Source: SPDF01 sp963812085 (GTDB taxonomy: Bacteria > Gemmatimonadota > Gemmatimonadetes > Gemmatimonadales > GWC2-71-9). From it: DNA of 64,000 nucleotides. Position 1 is the stretch's first letter, and each line of letters starts with the position of its first letter. Position numbers and translations under genes: made by a program. Below are positions 26,203 to 36,536 of the stretch, one piece after another. Below the pieces are notes generated by a model. It did no database searches. It was not told the DNA's origin and saw only the letters and a program-made list of their open reading frames with translations. Where the stretch lies: contig CAWETL010000004.1 of NCBI GenBank assembly GCA_963812085.1, forward strand, positions 372,001 to 436,000, written 5' to 3'.

Positions 26203-26376
26203 CTAGCGGGCCCGCGCCACCCAGCGCACCGGCGTGTCGGACGGCGCGATCTGGTGCCGGGCGTGGCAGGTGACGCACCGGTCGGTGGCTGTGTCACTCG
26301 TCGAGGGGACGAGCTTGCGGTTGGTGACGCCGCAGCGGGTGCAGACCCATTCGGCGGTGCGGGCGGTGACGGTCAT
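26203..26376 (-). CDS. 57-residue zinc-ribbon protein between ruvA and ruvB
   Basis: Begins MTVTARTAEWVCTRCG and has two CxxC pairs, CTRC (Cys12, Cys15) and CVTC followed by His (Cys34, Cys37), separated by 18 residues, the shape of a small zinc ribbon. The ATG at 26376 overlaps the ruvA stop (ATGA), which favours real translation, and the stop is 17 nt before the ruvB start. It was too short to be obvious, but codon choice is like the neighbours. Function unknown. Its place inside the ruvCAB cluster invites a recombination role, which is only inference. Confidence 0.72.
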   Translation of the reverse strand: MTVTARTAEWVCTRCGVTNRKLVPSTSDTATDRCVTCHARHQIAPSDTPVRWVARAR

Positions 26377-26978
26377 GCGGAACTTCCTCCCTTGCCGGCG
26401 GCCAGGCGCTGGAGCGCCCTGCGCACGATGAGTGACGTATCCTCGGTGGCCCCCGCCTGCAGGACGCCGCGCACGGCCTCCTCTGCGGCGGCGGGGGCGT
26501 ACCCCAGGCCGGTCAGCGCCCGAACCGCCGCCTCGCCGGCGCGAGGCGGCGGGGCCACGGCGGTCACGGGAATGTCGGCGAACTTGTCGCGGAGCTCCAG
26601 CACCAGTCGCTCCGCCTTCTTCTTCCCGACGCCGCTCACGCTCGACAGCGCCGCGAGGTCGTTGGCCAGGATGGCGCGCACCGTCCGGTCGGGCCCGAGC
26701 GCCGAGAGCACGGCGAGCGCCAACCGGGGCCCAAAGCCGCTCGCGGTGAGGAGCCGGCGGAACACCAGCCGCTCGCCGGGCGTGTCGAACCCGACCAGGA
26801 GCCAGGCGTCCTCGCGGACCACCAGTTCGGTGTGAAGGTGCACGGCCCCGCCCGGCGCGGGGAGCCGGCCGAGCACGCCGAGCGGGACGAGCACTTCGTA
26901 ACTCACACCACCCGCCGTGTCGATCGTGGCGGTGTCGGCGTCGAGCCGGCCGAGGGTGCCGCGGAGCCCGCCGATCAT
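26373..26978 (-). CDS. ruvA: Holliday junction-binding protein RuvA
   Basis: 201 residues: amino OB domain (IGGLRGTLGRLD, then HTELVVREDAWLLVGF), tandem helix-hairpin-helix in the middle (ASGFGPRLALAVLSAL and LSSVSGVGKKKAERLVLEL) and the small carboxy domain that binds RuvB. Forms the tetrameric junction-holding part of the RuvAB complex. ATG 26978 overlaps the ruvC stop. Confidence 0.94.
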   Translation of the reverse strand: MIGGLRGTLGRLDADTATIDTAGGVSYEVLVPLGVLGRLPAPGGAVHLHTELVVREDAWLLVGFDTPGERLVFRRLLTASGFGPRLALAVLSALGPDRTVRAILANDLAALSSVSGVGKKKAERLVLELRDKFADIPVTAVAPPPRAGEAAVRALTGLGYAPAAAEEAVRGVLQAGATEDTSLIVRRALQRLAAGKGGSSA

Positions 26979-27484
26979 GCGAGGCGCACGCGCCGGGCCC
27001 GGGCGCTCGCGCCGCCGGAGAGCAGGTGGTGCGTCAGGGCGACGGCGACGCCGTCGGCGGCGTCGGACGGGCTGGGCGGGGACGAGAGCCGGAGCAACTG
27101 GGCGACCATGTAGGCGACCTGCGGCTTGGCGGCGGCGCCGCGGCCCACGACCGTCTTCTTCACGAGGGCGGGTGGATATTCGCCGATCGGCAGGCCGGCC
27201 TCCTCGGCGGTGAGCAGGATGATGCCGCGCGCGTGCGCCAGCACCACGGTGGTCCGGACGTTCTTCCCGTAGAAGACCCCCTCGACGGCGACGGCGTCGG
27301 GGCGGTGGCGGCCGAGCAACTCGACCATGCCCTCCCGGATGGCGCGGAGCCGGGCGGGGAGCGGGTCGCTGGCCGGCGTCCGGATCACGCCGCACTCGAC
27401 GAGGCGGACCCGGAGCCCGGCTCCGGCCTCGATGACGCCGTAGCCGGTGACGGCGGTGCCCGGGTCCACGCCGAGGATGATCAC
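26975..27484 (-). CDS. ruvC: Holliday junction resolvase RuvC
   Basis: 169-residue RNase H-fold endonuclease that nicks Holliday junctions symmetrically. Catalytic acids: Asp7 in ILGVDPGTA, Glu in AVEGVFYGKN, and the Asp pair in SDAADGVAVALTH. The AAKPQVAYMV helix is typical. Starts with GTG at 27484, 10 nt after yebC; order yebC-ruvC-ruvA-(zinc ribbon)-ruvB follows the widespread pattern. Confidence 0.95.
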   Translation of the reverse strand: MIILGVDPGTAVTGYGVIEAGAGLRVRLVECGVIRTPASDPLPARLRAIREGMVELLGRHRPDAVAVEGVFYGKNVRTTVVLAHARGIILLTAEEAGLPIGEYPPALVKKTVVGRGAAAKPQVAYMVAQLLRLSSPPSPSDAADGVAVALTHHLLSGGASARARRVRLA

Positions 27485-27494
27485 GCGCGACCGG

Positions 27495-28241
27495 TCAGTT
27501 GGCCGCCTCCGCCAGTTCGGAGTCGATATCGAAGTTGGAGAAGACCTTGGACACGTCGTCGAGCTCCTCGAGCACTTCGATGAGCTTGAGCAGCGCCTCG
27601 GCGTCGCGGCCCTCGACCCTCACGGTGTTCTTGGGCACCATGGCGAGCTCGGCCTCGTCGATCTTGACGCCGCCGGCCCGCAGCGCGTCCTGCACGGCGT
27701 GGATGTCGGTCGGCGACGTCGAGACGACGTACTGATCGCCTTCCCGGACGAAATCCTCGGCGCCGGCCTCGAGGGCCGTCTCCAGCGTCCGCTCCTCGTC
27801 GTGGCGGGTGGCGTCGATGTAGAGCTGCCCCTTGCGGTCGAACATCCAGGCGACCGAGTTGGTGGTGCCGAGATTGCCGCCGTTGCGGCTGAAGGCATGG
27901 CGGATGTCGGCGACGGTGCGGTGCGGATTGTCGGTGGTGGCCTCGATGAAGAGCGCGGCGCCGCCGGGGCCGTAGCCCTCGTACGCCACCTCCTCGATGT
28001 TTCCGCCCTCGAGTTCGCCGGTGCCCTTCTTGATGGCCCGGTCGATGTTTTCGGCGGGCATGTTGACGGCCTTGGCGGCGTCGATGGCGGTCCGCAGGCG
28101 CGGATTGCCCCCAGGGTCGCCCCCGCCGGCCTTGGCCGCAATGGTGATCTCACGGATCACCTTGGTCCACGAGGACGCCCGGCGCGAGTCGGTGACCGCC
28201 TTCTTCCGCTTGATTTGCTTCCACTTGCTATGCCCGGCCAT
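27495..28241 (-). CDS. yebC: YebC/TACO1-family translation/transcription factor
   Basis: 248 residues beginning MAGHSKWKQIKRKKAV, the hallmark of the family, followed by the acidic middle GTGELEGG and the IEATTDNPHRTVADIRH and NGGNLGTTNSVAWMF segments. YebC/TACO1 proteins have been linked to relief of ribosome stalling at proline stretches and, earlier, to transcriptional control of ruvC. First gene of the 19-gene minus run. A TATTCT hexamer about 28-33 nt upstream is the candidate -10, and GATGGAGCAGG a weak ribosome binding site. Confidence 0.95.
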   Translation of the reverse strand: MAGHSKWKQIKRKKAVTDSRRASSWTKVIREITIAAKAGGGDPGGNPRLRTAIDAAKAVNMPAENIDRAIKKGTGELEGGNIEEVAYEGYGPGGAALFIEATTDNPHRTVADIRHAFSRNGGNLGTTNSVAWMFDRKGQLYIDATRHDEERTLETALEAGAEDFVREGDQYVVSTSPTDIHAVQDALRAGGVKIDEAELAMVPKNTVRVEGRDAEALLKLIEVLEELDDVSKVFSNFDIDSELAEAAN

Positions 28242-28347
28242 GGCCTGCTCCATCGGCAAAATCAGACCCCAAGAATAGCCGGAGGACATGCGCCCGGCAA
28301 CGCGCGGGTTGACCGGGAACGGCCCCACCCGCTACTCTCCCTCCCCT

Positions 28348-28779
28348 ATGCGCTACCGACACTTAGCCCTCGTGGCCCTGCTCGCCGCCGCCTGCAGTCC
28401 CGACCCCGGCCGCGGCCAGCCCTCGCTCAGCCAGGCGCTGCCCAATATCCCGCTTCCGCCGCAGTCCGAGGTGCTCTCCCGCTCCGGGTCGACGGACGCG
28501 CTGCAGATCACCTTCCAGAGCGCGAGCACACCGGAGGCGGTGTTGGCGTACTATCGGGTGGTGCTGTCGAAGGGAGGCTGGACGCTGGAAAGCGATACGC
28601 CCGACGCGGGAGGCGCCGCGGCGCTGTATGCGCTCAAGGACGGGCATCCGATCTGGGTGCGCATTACCCGCGCTCCCGGCGCGCCGGGCTCGATCATCCA
28701 GATCAGCGGCGCGGTGGTGGAGCAGAAGCAGGACGCGGCTGCCACGCCCCCGGCGGACAGCGCCAGCACTCCGCGCTGA
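28348..28779 (+). CDS. Small putative lipoprotein
   Basis: 143 residues. Amino end MRYRHLALVALLAAAC is a lipoprotein signal with Cys16 (AAAC, a loose lipobox). The mature part holds one compact alpha/beta unit (TDALQITFQSASTPEAVLAYYRVVL, then GGWTLESDT and ALKDGHPIWVRI) that looks like a small single domain fused to a low-complexity tail. No family recognised. It stands alone, divergent from yebC, with TACTCT (28333-28338) 9 nt before the start and a terminator at 28806-28831. Confidence 0.75.
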   Translation: MRYRHLALVALLAAACSPDPGRGQPSLSQALPNIPLPPQSEVLSRSGSTDALQITFQSASTPEAVLAYYRVVLSKGGWTLESDTPDAGGAAALYALKDGHPIWVRITRAPGAPGSIIQISGAVVEQKQDAAATPPADSASTPR

Positions 28780-28796
28780 ACCGCCAGGAGGTCGCG

Positions 28797-29933
28797 CTAG
28801 CTCCGACGCCCCGGCTCGTCCGGGGCGTTTTCGTGTCCGCCCTCCGCGAGCAGCGCCTCGATCGAGGCCTTCATGCGGGCCGAGGCCTGCCCGTCCAGCT
28901 GGTAGAACAGGTGGTCGCGCTCGAGGTCCTGCGCGGCCCGCATGGCCGGGGTCGGGTCGAGCGCCCGCGCCACCGCCGCCCCGAGATCCTCCGGGCGGCC
29001 GACGTGGACGAAGGCGTCCTTCAGGAAGGCGCGATTATCCTCGCCGAGGAGCGGCATCCCGTCGCTGTGGCGGAGCTGGTCGCTGGGCAGGTCGTAGATG
29101 ATCCCGGTCTTGCCGAGGGCGAGGAAGTCGAAGACCGTGCTGGAGGCCTCGCTGAGGAGCGTGTCCGCCGCGGCCATCCACGGCACGATGTTGTACTCCT
29201 CCATCGGGACCAGCCGCGCGTGCGGGAACTTGCGCACGCGCCGTTCGAAGATCCGGTGCTGCTCGTGCGGCGCGTATTTCCCCATCCAGCTGTAGTGGTG
29301 CAGCTTGATGACCAGGTTGCACCGGTCGCGCGTGGCCTCGAACACGGCGTCCTTGACGTCGTAGAGGCAGGTCGGCTTGTAGGTGGGCGCGAAGAGCACG
29401 GTCGGCTTGGCGGGGTCGAGGCCGCGCGAGGCGAGGAATCCCGCGCGATCGGCGTAGCGTCCCTGGAAGATGTGGTCCAGCTTGGGCAGGCCGACGAGCC
29501 GGATCTCGCTGCGTCCGAGCTGGCCCGACTCCAGGATCTTCTCCTCCCGGTAGCGCCCCTCCACGAAGATCTGGTACCGGGTGTCCCGGTGCTGCGCCAG
29601 GTTGCGATAGAGGATCGTCTTGATCCCGGTGCCGTGGTTCAGGAAGCAGAGCAGGGTCCGGCCGTAGGCGGCCGCGTCCCGGATGGTGTCGCCGGCGATG
29701 ACCACGTCGAAGCCGCGCTTCTCGGTGGTGAACCGGTACCCCTCGCGCACCCAGTCGTCCACCACCGGCGGACGGTACGGCAGGTTGAGGATTCCCCAGC
29801 GGCGGATCCGCTCCTCGTCGAGGGCAAAGAACACGTCGTACCGGTCGTCGGCCCGGAAGAGCTCGATGACGGGATCGAAGGCGGCCTTGTGATAGACGAA
29901 GCCGATCTTGAAGAGCAGGCGGATCCGGGCCAT
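28797..29933 (-). CDS. CDP-glycerol glycerophosphotransferase-like (TagB/TagF family) protein
   Basis: 378 residues with a GT-B-like fold. The last two thirds match the poly(glycerol-phosphate) transferase family: LFAPTYKPT, a basic KLHHYSW segment with the catalytic-type histidines, and EASSTVFDFLALGKTGIIYDLP. In Gram-positive bacteria these build teichoic acid; in Gram-negative ones they add glycerol-phosphate to surface glycans. The neighbour encodes a CTP-type nucleotidyltransferase that could make its donor. Last of a four-gene minus-strand operon, 13 nt after that gene. Confidence 0.8.
   Translation of the reverse strand: MARIRLLFKIGFVYHKAAFDPVIELFRADDRYDVFFALDEERIRRWGILNLPYRPPVVDDWVREGYRFTTEKRGFDVVIAGDTIRDAAAYGRTLLCFLNHGTGIKTILYRNLAQHRDTRYQIFVEGRYREEKILESGQLGRSEIRLVGLPKLDHIFQGRYADRAGFLASRGLDPAKPTVLFAPTYKPTCLYDVKDAVFEATRDRCNLVIKLHHYSWMGKYAPHEQHRIFERRVRKFPHARLVPMEEYNIVPWMAAADTLLSEASSTVFDFLALGKTGIIYDLPSDQLRHSDGMPLLGEDNRAFLKDAFVHVGRPEDLGAAVARALDPTPAMRAAQDLERDHLFYQLDGQASARMKASIEALLAEGGHENAPDEPGRRS
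28806..28831 (+). terminator. Rho-independent terminator inside the convergent gene's 3' end
   Basis: ACGCCCCGG and CCGGGGCGT form a perfect 9-bp stem around CTCGT, with TTTT at the end. It terminates the lipoprotein transcript, and the same bases encode the last dozen residues of the glycerophosphotransferase-like gene on the other strand. Confidence 0.75.
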
Positions 29934-29946
29934 GGGTGCCTCCTCC

Positions 29947-30663
29947 TCAGGCGAAAGTGGCGCGGCGCGAGAGGGCGTGTCGATAGCTCTCGGGGGTGTC
30001 GATGTCGAGCCACTCGCAGCCCGGCGGCAGCGTCACGGTGCCGAACCCGTCGTCCCGCACCATTTCCCGCACGCCGTCGCTGATTCCCTCGCGGCCCTGC
30101 CCGATCGCCAGCTCCAGCGCCACGCGGAACCGCTGGTCGAGCCGGAAGATGCCGCAGTCGAGCACGTCGTAGTCCACGAGGTCCTTCCCGATGTCGGCGA
30201 TGCGGTCGCCCTCCCGCCGGACCTTGGTGGCGTCGTCGAGGTCGAAGCACTGCCCGATGCGCGGGTCGACCAGGAGGAGGTTGGTGCCCGCCGGGGCGTC
30301 GCGGATGGCGGCGAGCGCGCGCGGGCTCACCACGTGGTCGGCCATGGACAGCAGCACCGGCTCCTCCGGCGCCAGGTGCGCCAGGGCGAGCTGCACGGAC
30401 AGCCCGTTGCCCCGGTGCCACTCCGCGTTCTCCAGCAGCTCGACCGTGACGCCGAAGTTGTCGTTGTCGCGCAGGTGCTCGGCGATGAGATCGCCCCGGT
30501 AGCCGGTCACCAGCACGAACTCCCGGACCCCGATCTGCGCGAAGTTCCCGAGGATGGCGGCCAGGATGGACGCGTCGCCGAAGGGGAGCAGGGTCTTGGG
30601 CTCCCGGCCCGTGGATTCCCAGAGGCGGCTGCTCTGGCCGGCGGCCGTGATGATGGTTTTCAC
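29947..30663 (-). CDS. Sugar-/polyol-phosphate nucleotidyltransferase (IPCT/LicC-like)
   Basis: 238 residues of the NTP-transferase GT-A fold: amino-terminal VKTIITAAGQSSRL with the nucleotide loop, KTLLPFGDASIL, the metal aspartate in LLSMADHVV, and LDCGIFRLD. The WHRGNGLSVQLA segment resembles inositol-1-phosphate and phosphocholine cytidylyltransferases. Likely makes an activated phospho-alcohol for the adjoining glycerophosphotransferase-like enzyme. Start GTG 30663 overlaps the upstream stop. Confidence 0.82.
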   Translation of the reverse strand: MKTIITAAGQSSRLWESTGREPKTLLPFGDASILAAILGNFAQIGVREFVLVTGYRGDLIAEHLRDNDNFGVTVELLENAEWHRGNGLSVQLALAHLAPEEPVLLSMADHVVSPRALAAIRDAPAGTNLLLVDPRIGQCFDLDDATKVRREGDRIADIGKDLVDYDVLDCGIFRLDQRFRVALELAIGQGREGISDGVREMVRDDGFGTVTLPPGCEWLDIDTPESYRHALSRRATFA

Positions 30664-31058
30664 GGGGCGGAAGTTCGCGCCACCCGGGCCGCCTGCGCAA
30701 TCGCGTCGCCGGCGTCGGACCCGAGCGTCTCGCGGGCCGGCGCCACCAGCTGGGCCAGCGCGATGGCGGTGGTGGCCGGGTCGGCGTCCCGCATCTCGGC
30801 GACGGTGGCGCTCAGCGCTCGGCGGAGCGGGGCGGGGAGGGTGAGGCTCGCGAGCCGCCGCTCGAGGGCCGCCACCCGGCGACGGGCTGCACGCTCGGGG
30901 AGAGGAGGGCTCAGGGAGAAGTCGAGGGCCACGCGCACCGTGAGCCAGAGGGCATAGACGCCGTCGCGGCGCGGGCCGCGCGCCACGCCGGGGAGCAGCG
31001 ACTCGAGCGCGAGGGCGGCGGGCTCCCGCGGCCGCGCCCGGGGAAGCTCCGCGCTCAC
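30660..31058 (-). CDS. Unknown 132-residue helical protein in the glycan operon
   Basis: All-helical by composition, Ala/Arg/Leu-rich, with no signal peptide or convincing membrane segment and no cysteines in conserved spacing. Starts GTG 31058 overlapping the heptosyltransferase stop (GTGA) and ends overlapping the nucleotidyltransferase start, so it is translated as part of the operon. No family recognised. Being locked between a glycosyltransferase and a nucleotidyltransferase, it may be a glycan-pathway accessory protein. Confidence 0.6.
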   Translation of the reverse strand: MSAELPRARPREPAALALESLLPGVARGPRRDGVYALWLTVRVALDFSLSPPLPERAARRRVAALERRLASLTLPAPLRRALSATVAEMRDADPATTAIALAQLVAPARETLGSDAGDAIAQAARVARTSAP

Positions 31059-32086
31059 CCCGGCACCAGTGCGGCCAGGGCAGCGCGAACCTCGTCCGCG
31101 CTGATCCCCCGAAGGCAGTCGTGGTGACCCAGCGGGCACGCCGGACCACCCATGCGGCTGCAGGGCCGGCAGGGGAGGTCGTGCTGGACGACCCGCGCAT
31201 GCGCGTGGTAGGGAAAGAAGCCGAAGGCCTCGACCGTGGGTCCGAAGAGGGCCACCACCGGCGTTCCGACGCCGGTGGCCATGTGCATCACCCCGGTGTC
31301 GCCGGAGACGAGCGCGCTCGAGCGCCGCAGGAGCGCCCCGGTACCCTGCAGGCCGAACTGTCCGGCGGCGTTGAGCACGCCTGGCACCGCGTGGGCCACC
31401 GCCGTGGCGGTCGTCACGTCCTCCGGCCCGCCGACCACCAGCACCTGTCGGCCCGCCGCCGCGAGCGCCGTCGCGAGCGCCGTCCAGCGCTCGACCGGCC
31501 AGCGCTTCGTCAGGTGCGCGGCTCCGGGAGCGAGGGCGACGATGTCGCGGTCGGCGCGCACCCCCGCGGCGTCCAGCCAGGCGGCGGCTTCCGCGCGGGC
31601 GCCGCCGGCCAGGAAGAACTCCGGGGCGCCGGCGTCGGGCGTCACGTCGAGGCCGGCCGCCGCCTCGAAGTACCGCTCGGGCACGGGCGGCGTGCCGGCG
31701 GGGTAGTGGTTCTTCCGCGTGCGGATGAGCAGCGCCCGGGCCACCCGATGCTTCGGATACCCGCGCCAGCGGCCGGGGAGGAGGACGCGGAGGAGGCCGC
31801 TCCGGAGGCTCCCGTGCAGGTCGAGGTGGTGGGTGTAGCCGCCGGCGCGGACCCGGCCGGCGAGCGACGCGAGGGATTCGCCCGGGGCGGCCGCCAGGAC
31901 CGAGTCGAGGCGGGGATTGTCGGCCAGGAGCGGCGCGAAGCCGGACTTGGTGAGCACGTCGATCCGGGCGCCGGGGTGGCGCGCGCGGAGGGCGCGGATG
32001 AGCGGCGTCGTGAGGAGGATGTCGCCGATGGAGCTGAAGCGCACCAGGAGGATCCGGGGCACGCCGTGGGGGCCGGTGTCGGGCAC
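31055..32086 (-). CDS. Glycosyltransferase family 9 (heptosyltransferase-type)
   Basis: 343 residues of GT-B fold: RILLVRFSSIGDILLTTPLIRAL is the classic GT9 amino end (catalytic Asp in IGDIL), DLHGSLRSG follows, and the donor-binding half has LAPGAAHLTKRWPVERW and SGDTGVMHMATGVGTPVVALFGPT. A cysteine-rich tail (PCRPCSRMGGPACPLGHHDC) is a feature of many GT9 enzymes. Makes LPS inner core or a related glycan. GTG 32086 is supported by the TACATT hexamer 6 nt upstream. First gene of a four-gene operon divergent from porX. Confidence 0.88.
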   Translation of the reverse strand: MPDTGPHGVPRILLVRFSSIGDILLTTPLIRALRARHPGARIDVLTKSGFAPLLADNPRLDSVLAAAPGESLASLAGRVRAGGYTHHLDLHGSLRSGLLRVLLPGRWRGYPKHRVARALLIRTRKNHYPAGTPPVPERYFEAAAGLDVTPDAGAPEFFLAGGARAEAAAWLDAAGVRADRDIVALAPGAAHLTKRWPVERWTALATALAAAGRQVLVVGGPEDVTTATAVAHAVPGVLNAAGQFGLQGTGALLRRSSALVSGDTGVMHMATGVGTPVVALFGPTVEAFGFFPYHAHARVVQHDLPCRPCSRMGGPACPLGHHDCLRGISADEVRAALAALVPG

Positions 32087-32092
32087 GGCGGG

Positions 32093-32098
32093 AATGTA
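32093..32098 (-). promoter_or_regulatory. TAnnnT -10 element of the heptosyltransferase operon
   Basis: TACATT on the minus strand ends 6 nt before the GTG at 32086, no Shine-Dalgarno is present, and the spacing fits a leaderless transcript beginning at or next to the start codon. Confidence 0.6.
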
Positions 32099-32148
32099 GG
32101 CCTCGGCGTGGGGGGCCGCCAGCGCTGTGCCGCGCCCCTCGCGGCGGT

Positions 32149-32154
32149 TAGCTT
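32149..32154 (+). promoter_or_regulatory. TAnnnT -10 element of the porX operon
   Basis: TAGCTT ends 6 nt before the porX ATG (32161) with no ribosome binding site between, the same layout as on the opposite side of this 74-bp divergent gap. Confidence 0.6.
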
Positions 32155-32160
32155 TCGTCC

Positions 32161-33726
32161 ATGGCACGCCCCAAGAGCATCCTCTGGGTGGACGACGAGG
32201 TCGAGAGCCTTACGTCCCACATCCTCTTCCTCGAGGAGCACGGCTTCACGGTCGACAAGTCCGCCCACGGCGACGACGCCCTCGTCCTCCTGCAGGCGCA
32301 TCCCTACGGCGTGGTCCTGCTCGACGAGCAGATGCCGGGGCGCCGTGGGCTGGAGATCTTCCAGGCCATCCGGGCGGTGGACCACTCGATGCCGGTGGTG
32401 ATGGTCACCAAGAGCGAGGAGCAGGACACCCTCAAGGACGCCATCGGGGCCGAGATCAGCGACTACCTGATCAAGCCCGTGAATCCCCGCCAGATCCTGT
32501 CCGTGGTGACCCGGCTGCTCGAGGGCGACCGCATCCGGCAGCAGCGGCTTTCCCGGGACTTCGCCACCCGCTTCCGCGAGCTCGACACCCGCCGCGGGCA
32601 GAACATGGCCTGGCGGGAGTGGGTCGAGCTGATCGCCGAGCTGGCCGAGTGGGAGGTCAAGCTCGGCCGGGCCGACGAGCCGGGACTCCAGGACGCCCTC
32701 CGCACGCTGCAGGACTCGCTCCGCCAGGACTTCGCGAAGTTCCTCGGGCGGCATTACGGTGCCTGGCTCGACGGCTCCGAGGAGGACCGCCCGGCGCTCT
32801 CCGTGGACATCGTGGCGGAATTCGTGCGGCCCACGCTCGACGCCCACGGCAAGGCGCTGCTCGTCGTGGTGGACTGCCTCCGGCTCGACCAGTGGGCGAT
32901 GATCCGCCCCATCGTGTCCACCCGGTTCGACATCGAGACCACGCACTACTTCTCCATCCTCCCGACCGCCACGCCGTTCGCCCGGAACGCCATCTTCAGC
33001 GGGCTCTTCCCGAACGAGCTCGCGGCGCGCCATCCCGACTGGTGGCGGACGGAGGACGAAACGGGCCTCAACGCGCACGAGCAGCCGCTGCTGGAGGAGC
33101 ACCTGCGCGAGCTCACCGGCCGGCACGTGCCGGTGCGCTACGAAAAGGTGTTCACCGCCGCCGACGGCGAGGGCCTGCTCCGCCGGCTCCCGGCGCACCT
33201 GGCGCAGGACGGGGTCACGGCGCTGGTCTTCAACTTCATCGACCAGCTGACGCACGGGCGGACCGAGAACTCCACCCTCTTCGAGGTGGCGCGCGACACC
33301 CAGGCCCTCCGCAACCTGACCCGGACCTGGTTCGAGCGGTCGCCGCTGTGGGACGCGCTGCGCGAGGCCGAGCGGCGGAACGTGCCCGTGCTGCTCACCA
33401 CCGACCACGGCTCGATTCACTGCCACACGCCCGCCACGGTCTTCGCGCGGCGGGACACGACCAGCCACCTCCGCTACAAGTTCGGCGAGGACCTCCGCGC
33501 CGAGGACCCCGATGCGGCGCTGGTGGTCGAGGACCTCGAGAAGTTCGGCCTCCCCGCCAAGACGCCGGGCACGCGGCTCCTCCTCGCCACCGGCGACCGG
33601 TTCTTCGTCTACCCGACCAAGCTGCGGGAGTACCAGGCCCGGTACCGCGGGGCGTTCCTGCACGGGGGCGTCTCGCCGGAGGAGGTCGTGCTGCCGATCG
33701 CCCTGCTGACCCCGAGGCGGCCGTAG
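32161..33726 (+). CDS. porX: PorX-like response regulator with PglZ phosphodiesterase domain
   Basis: 521 residues: CheY-like receiver (1-120) with phospho-acceptor Asp55 in VLLDEQMPG and Lys105, a helical linker (125-200), and a PglZ/alkaline-phosphatase-superfamily domain with metal motifs VVDCLRLDQW (Asp238), LPTATPFARN (Thr269/Thr271 as candidate nucleophile) and TTDHGSIH. This is the PorX architecture; PorX of Bacteroidetes controls type IX secretion, and its output domain has been reported to hydrolyse oligonucleotides. Here it leads an operon of an MsbA-type flippase and three glycosyltransferases (2-nt gap to the first). No PorY kinase or other Por gene is in the window. Confidence 0.9.
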   Translation: MARPKSILWVDDEVESLTSHILFLEEHGFTVDKSAHGDDALVLLQAHPYGVVLLDEQMPGRRGLEIFQAIRAVDHSMPVVMVTKSEEQDTLKDAIGAEISDYLIKPVNPRQILSVVTRLLEGDRIRQQRLSRDFATRFRELDTRRGQNMAWREWVELIAELAEWEVKLGRADEPGLQDALRTLQDSLRQDFAKFLGRHYGAWLDGSEEDRPALSVDIVAEFVRPTLDAHGKALLVVVDCLRLDQWAMIRPIVSTRFDIETTHYFSILPTATPFARNAIFSGLFPNELAARHPDWWRTEDETGLNAHEQPLLEEHLRELTGRHVPVRYEKVFTAADGEGLLRRLPAHLAQDGVTALVFNFIDQLTHGRTENSTLFEVARDTQALRNLTRTWFERSPLWDALREAERRNVPVLLTTDHGSIHCHTPATVFARRDTTSHLRYKFGEDLRAEDPDAALVVEDLEKFGLPAKTPGTRLLLATGDRFFVYPTKLREYQARYRGAFLHGGVSPEEVVLPIALLTPRRP

Positions 33727-33728
33727 GC

Positions 33729-35545
<1,817 letters not shown>

Positions 35546-35549
<4 letters not shown>

Positions 35550-36526
35550 CCCGTGTCCTGGTCGTGGCCGCGTACGACGACGCGCTCAACGCGCACTCGG
35601 CCCAGCGGGAACGCGCGCTCGAGCGGCACTCGCAGACCGTCACCCGCTTCGACATCACGGCGCGCCCGGGGCTGCTGTCCCGGCTCCGCGGGAGCGACCT
35701 GGTGCGGCGCCTCGACCGGGAACTCGAGGTGGCGGCGCCCGACATCGTGCTCGTCGTGCGGGGCGAGGCGCTCTCCGCGCAGGCCGTGACCGCGCTCCGG
35801 CGCGACCACCCCGGCACCTGGGTCAACTGGGTGCCGGACGACATCCACGGCCTGGCGATCGTGCAGCACGCCCTGCCGGCCTACGACATGGTCTTCGCGT
35901 CGGGCACCGACGTGGTCGATGTCCTGTCCTCCCAGCTCGACCGGCCGGTGCACTATCTCCCGCTGGCGGCCGACCCCTCGGTCTACAAGCCCATGCGCTC
36001 CCGCGACCAGTACCGCGCCAACGTGGTCTTCGCGGGCACCGCCACGCCACGGCGCGAGCGCCTGCTCGGCGAGCTGGTCGAATTCGGGCTGGCGGTCTGG
36101 GGCCCCGGATGGCGGCGGACCTCGCTCCGCGACTACTGCCGGGGCGAGCAGCTCGACACCGAGAACTTCGTGCGGGCCTATGCGGGGGCGTCCGTGGCGG
36201 TCAACATCCACCGGTCCGCCGACGCGGAGCCGGCGGTGCTCGAACGGGGCGTCAATCAGCGCGTCTTCGAGCTGGCGGCGATCGGCGTGCCGCAGGTCGT
36301 GGACTTCCGCGGCGATCTCGACCGGCTCTTCACCGACCGCCAGGAGGTGCTGGTCTACCGCTCCGTGCAGGAGATGCGGGCCCTCGTGGAGGAGACGCTG
36401 CAGGACTCCGCCGCGGCCGAATCGGTCGCGCGCGCCGGGCGCGAGCGGCTGTTGCGCGAACACACCTACATGCACCGCCTCCGGCGGCTGCTCGACGTGG
36501 TGCGCGAGGCCGCCCGCCGCGCCTGA
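35546..36526 (+). CDS. CgeB-like glycosyltransferase
   Basis: 326 residues. A GT-B type protein related to the CgeB (spore maturation) family: VLVVAAYDD at the start, the DDIHG motif (about 97), HYLPLAADPSVYKP before the domain switch, NVVFAGTATPRRERLL, the SVAVNIHR strand, and NQRVFELAAIGVPQVVDF with the acidic donor-binding motif. It modifies the glycan in this cluster; sugar and acceptor are unknown. The start GTG 35546 overlaps the flippase stop. Confidence 0.82.
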
Positions 36527-36536
36527 GGGGCACTCC

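Noticed and set aside
32161..33726. PglZ domain as a phage-defence (BREX) component
   Set aside because: It is fused to a receiver domain as in PorX, and no BREX gene (brxC, pglX, brxL) is nearby.
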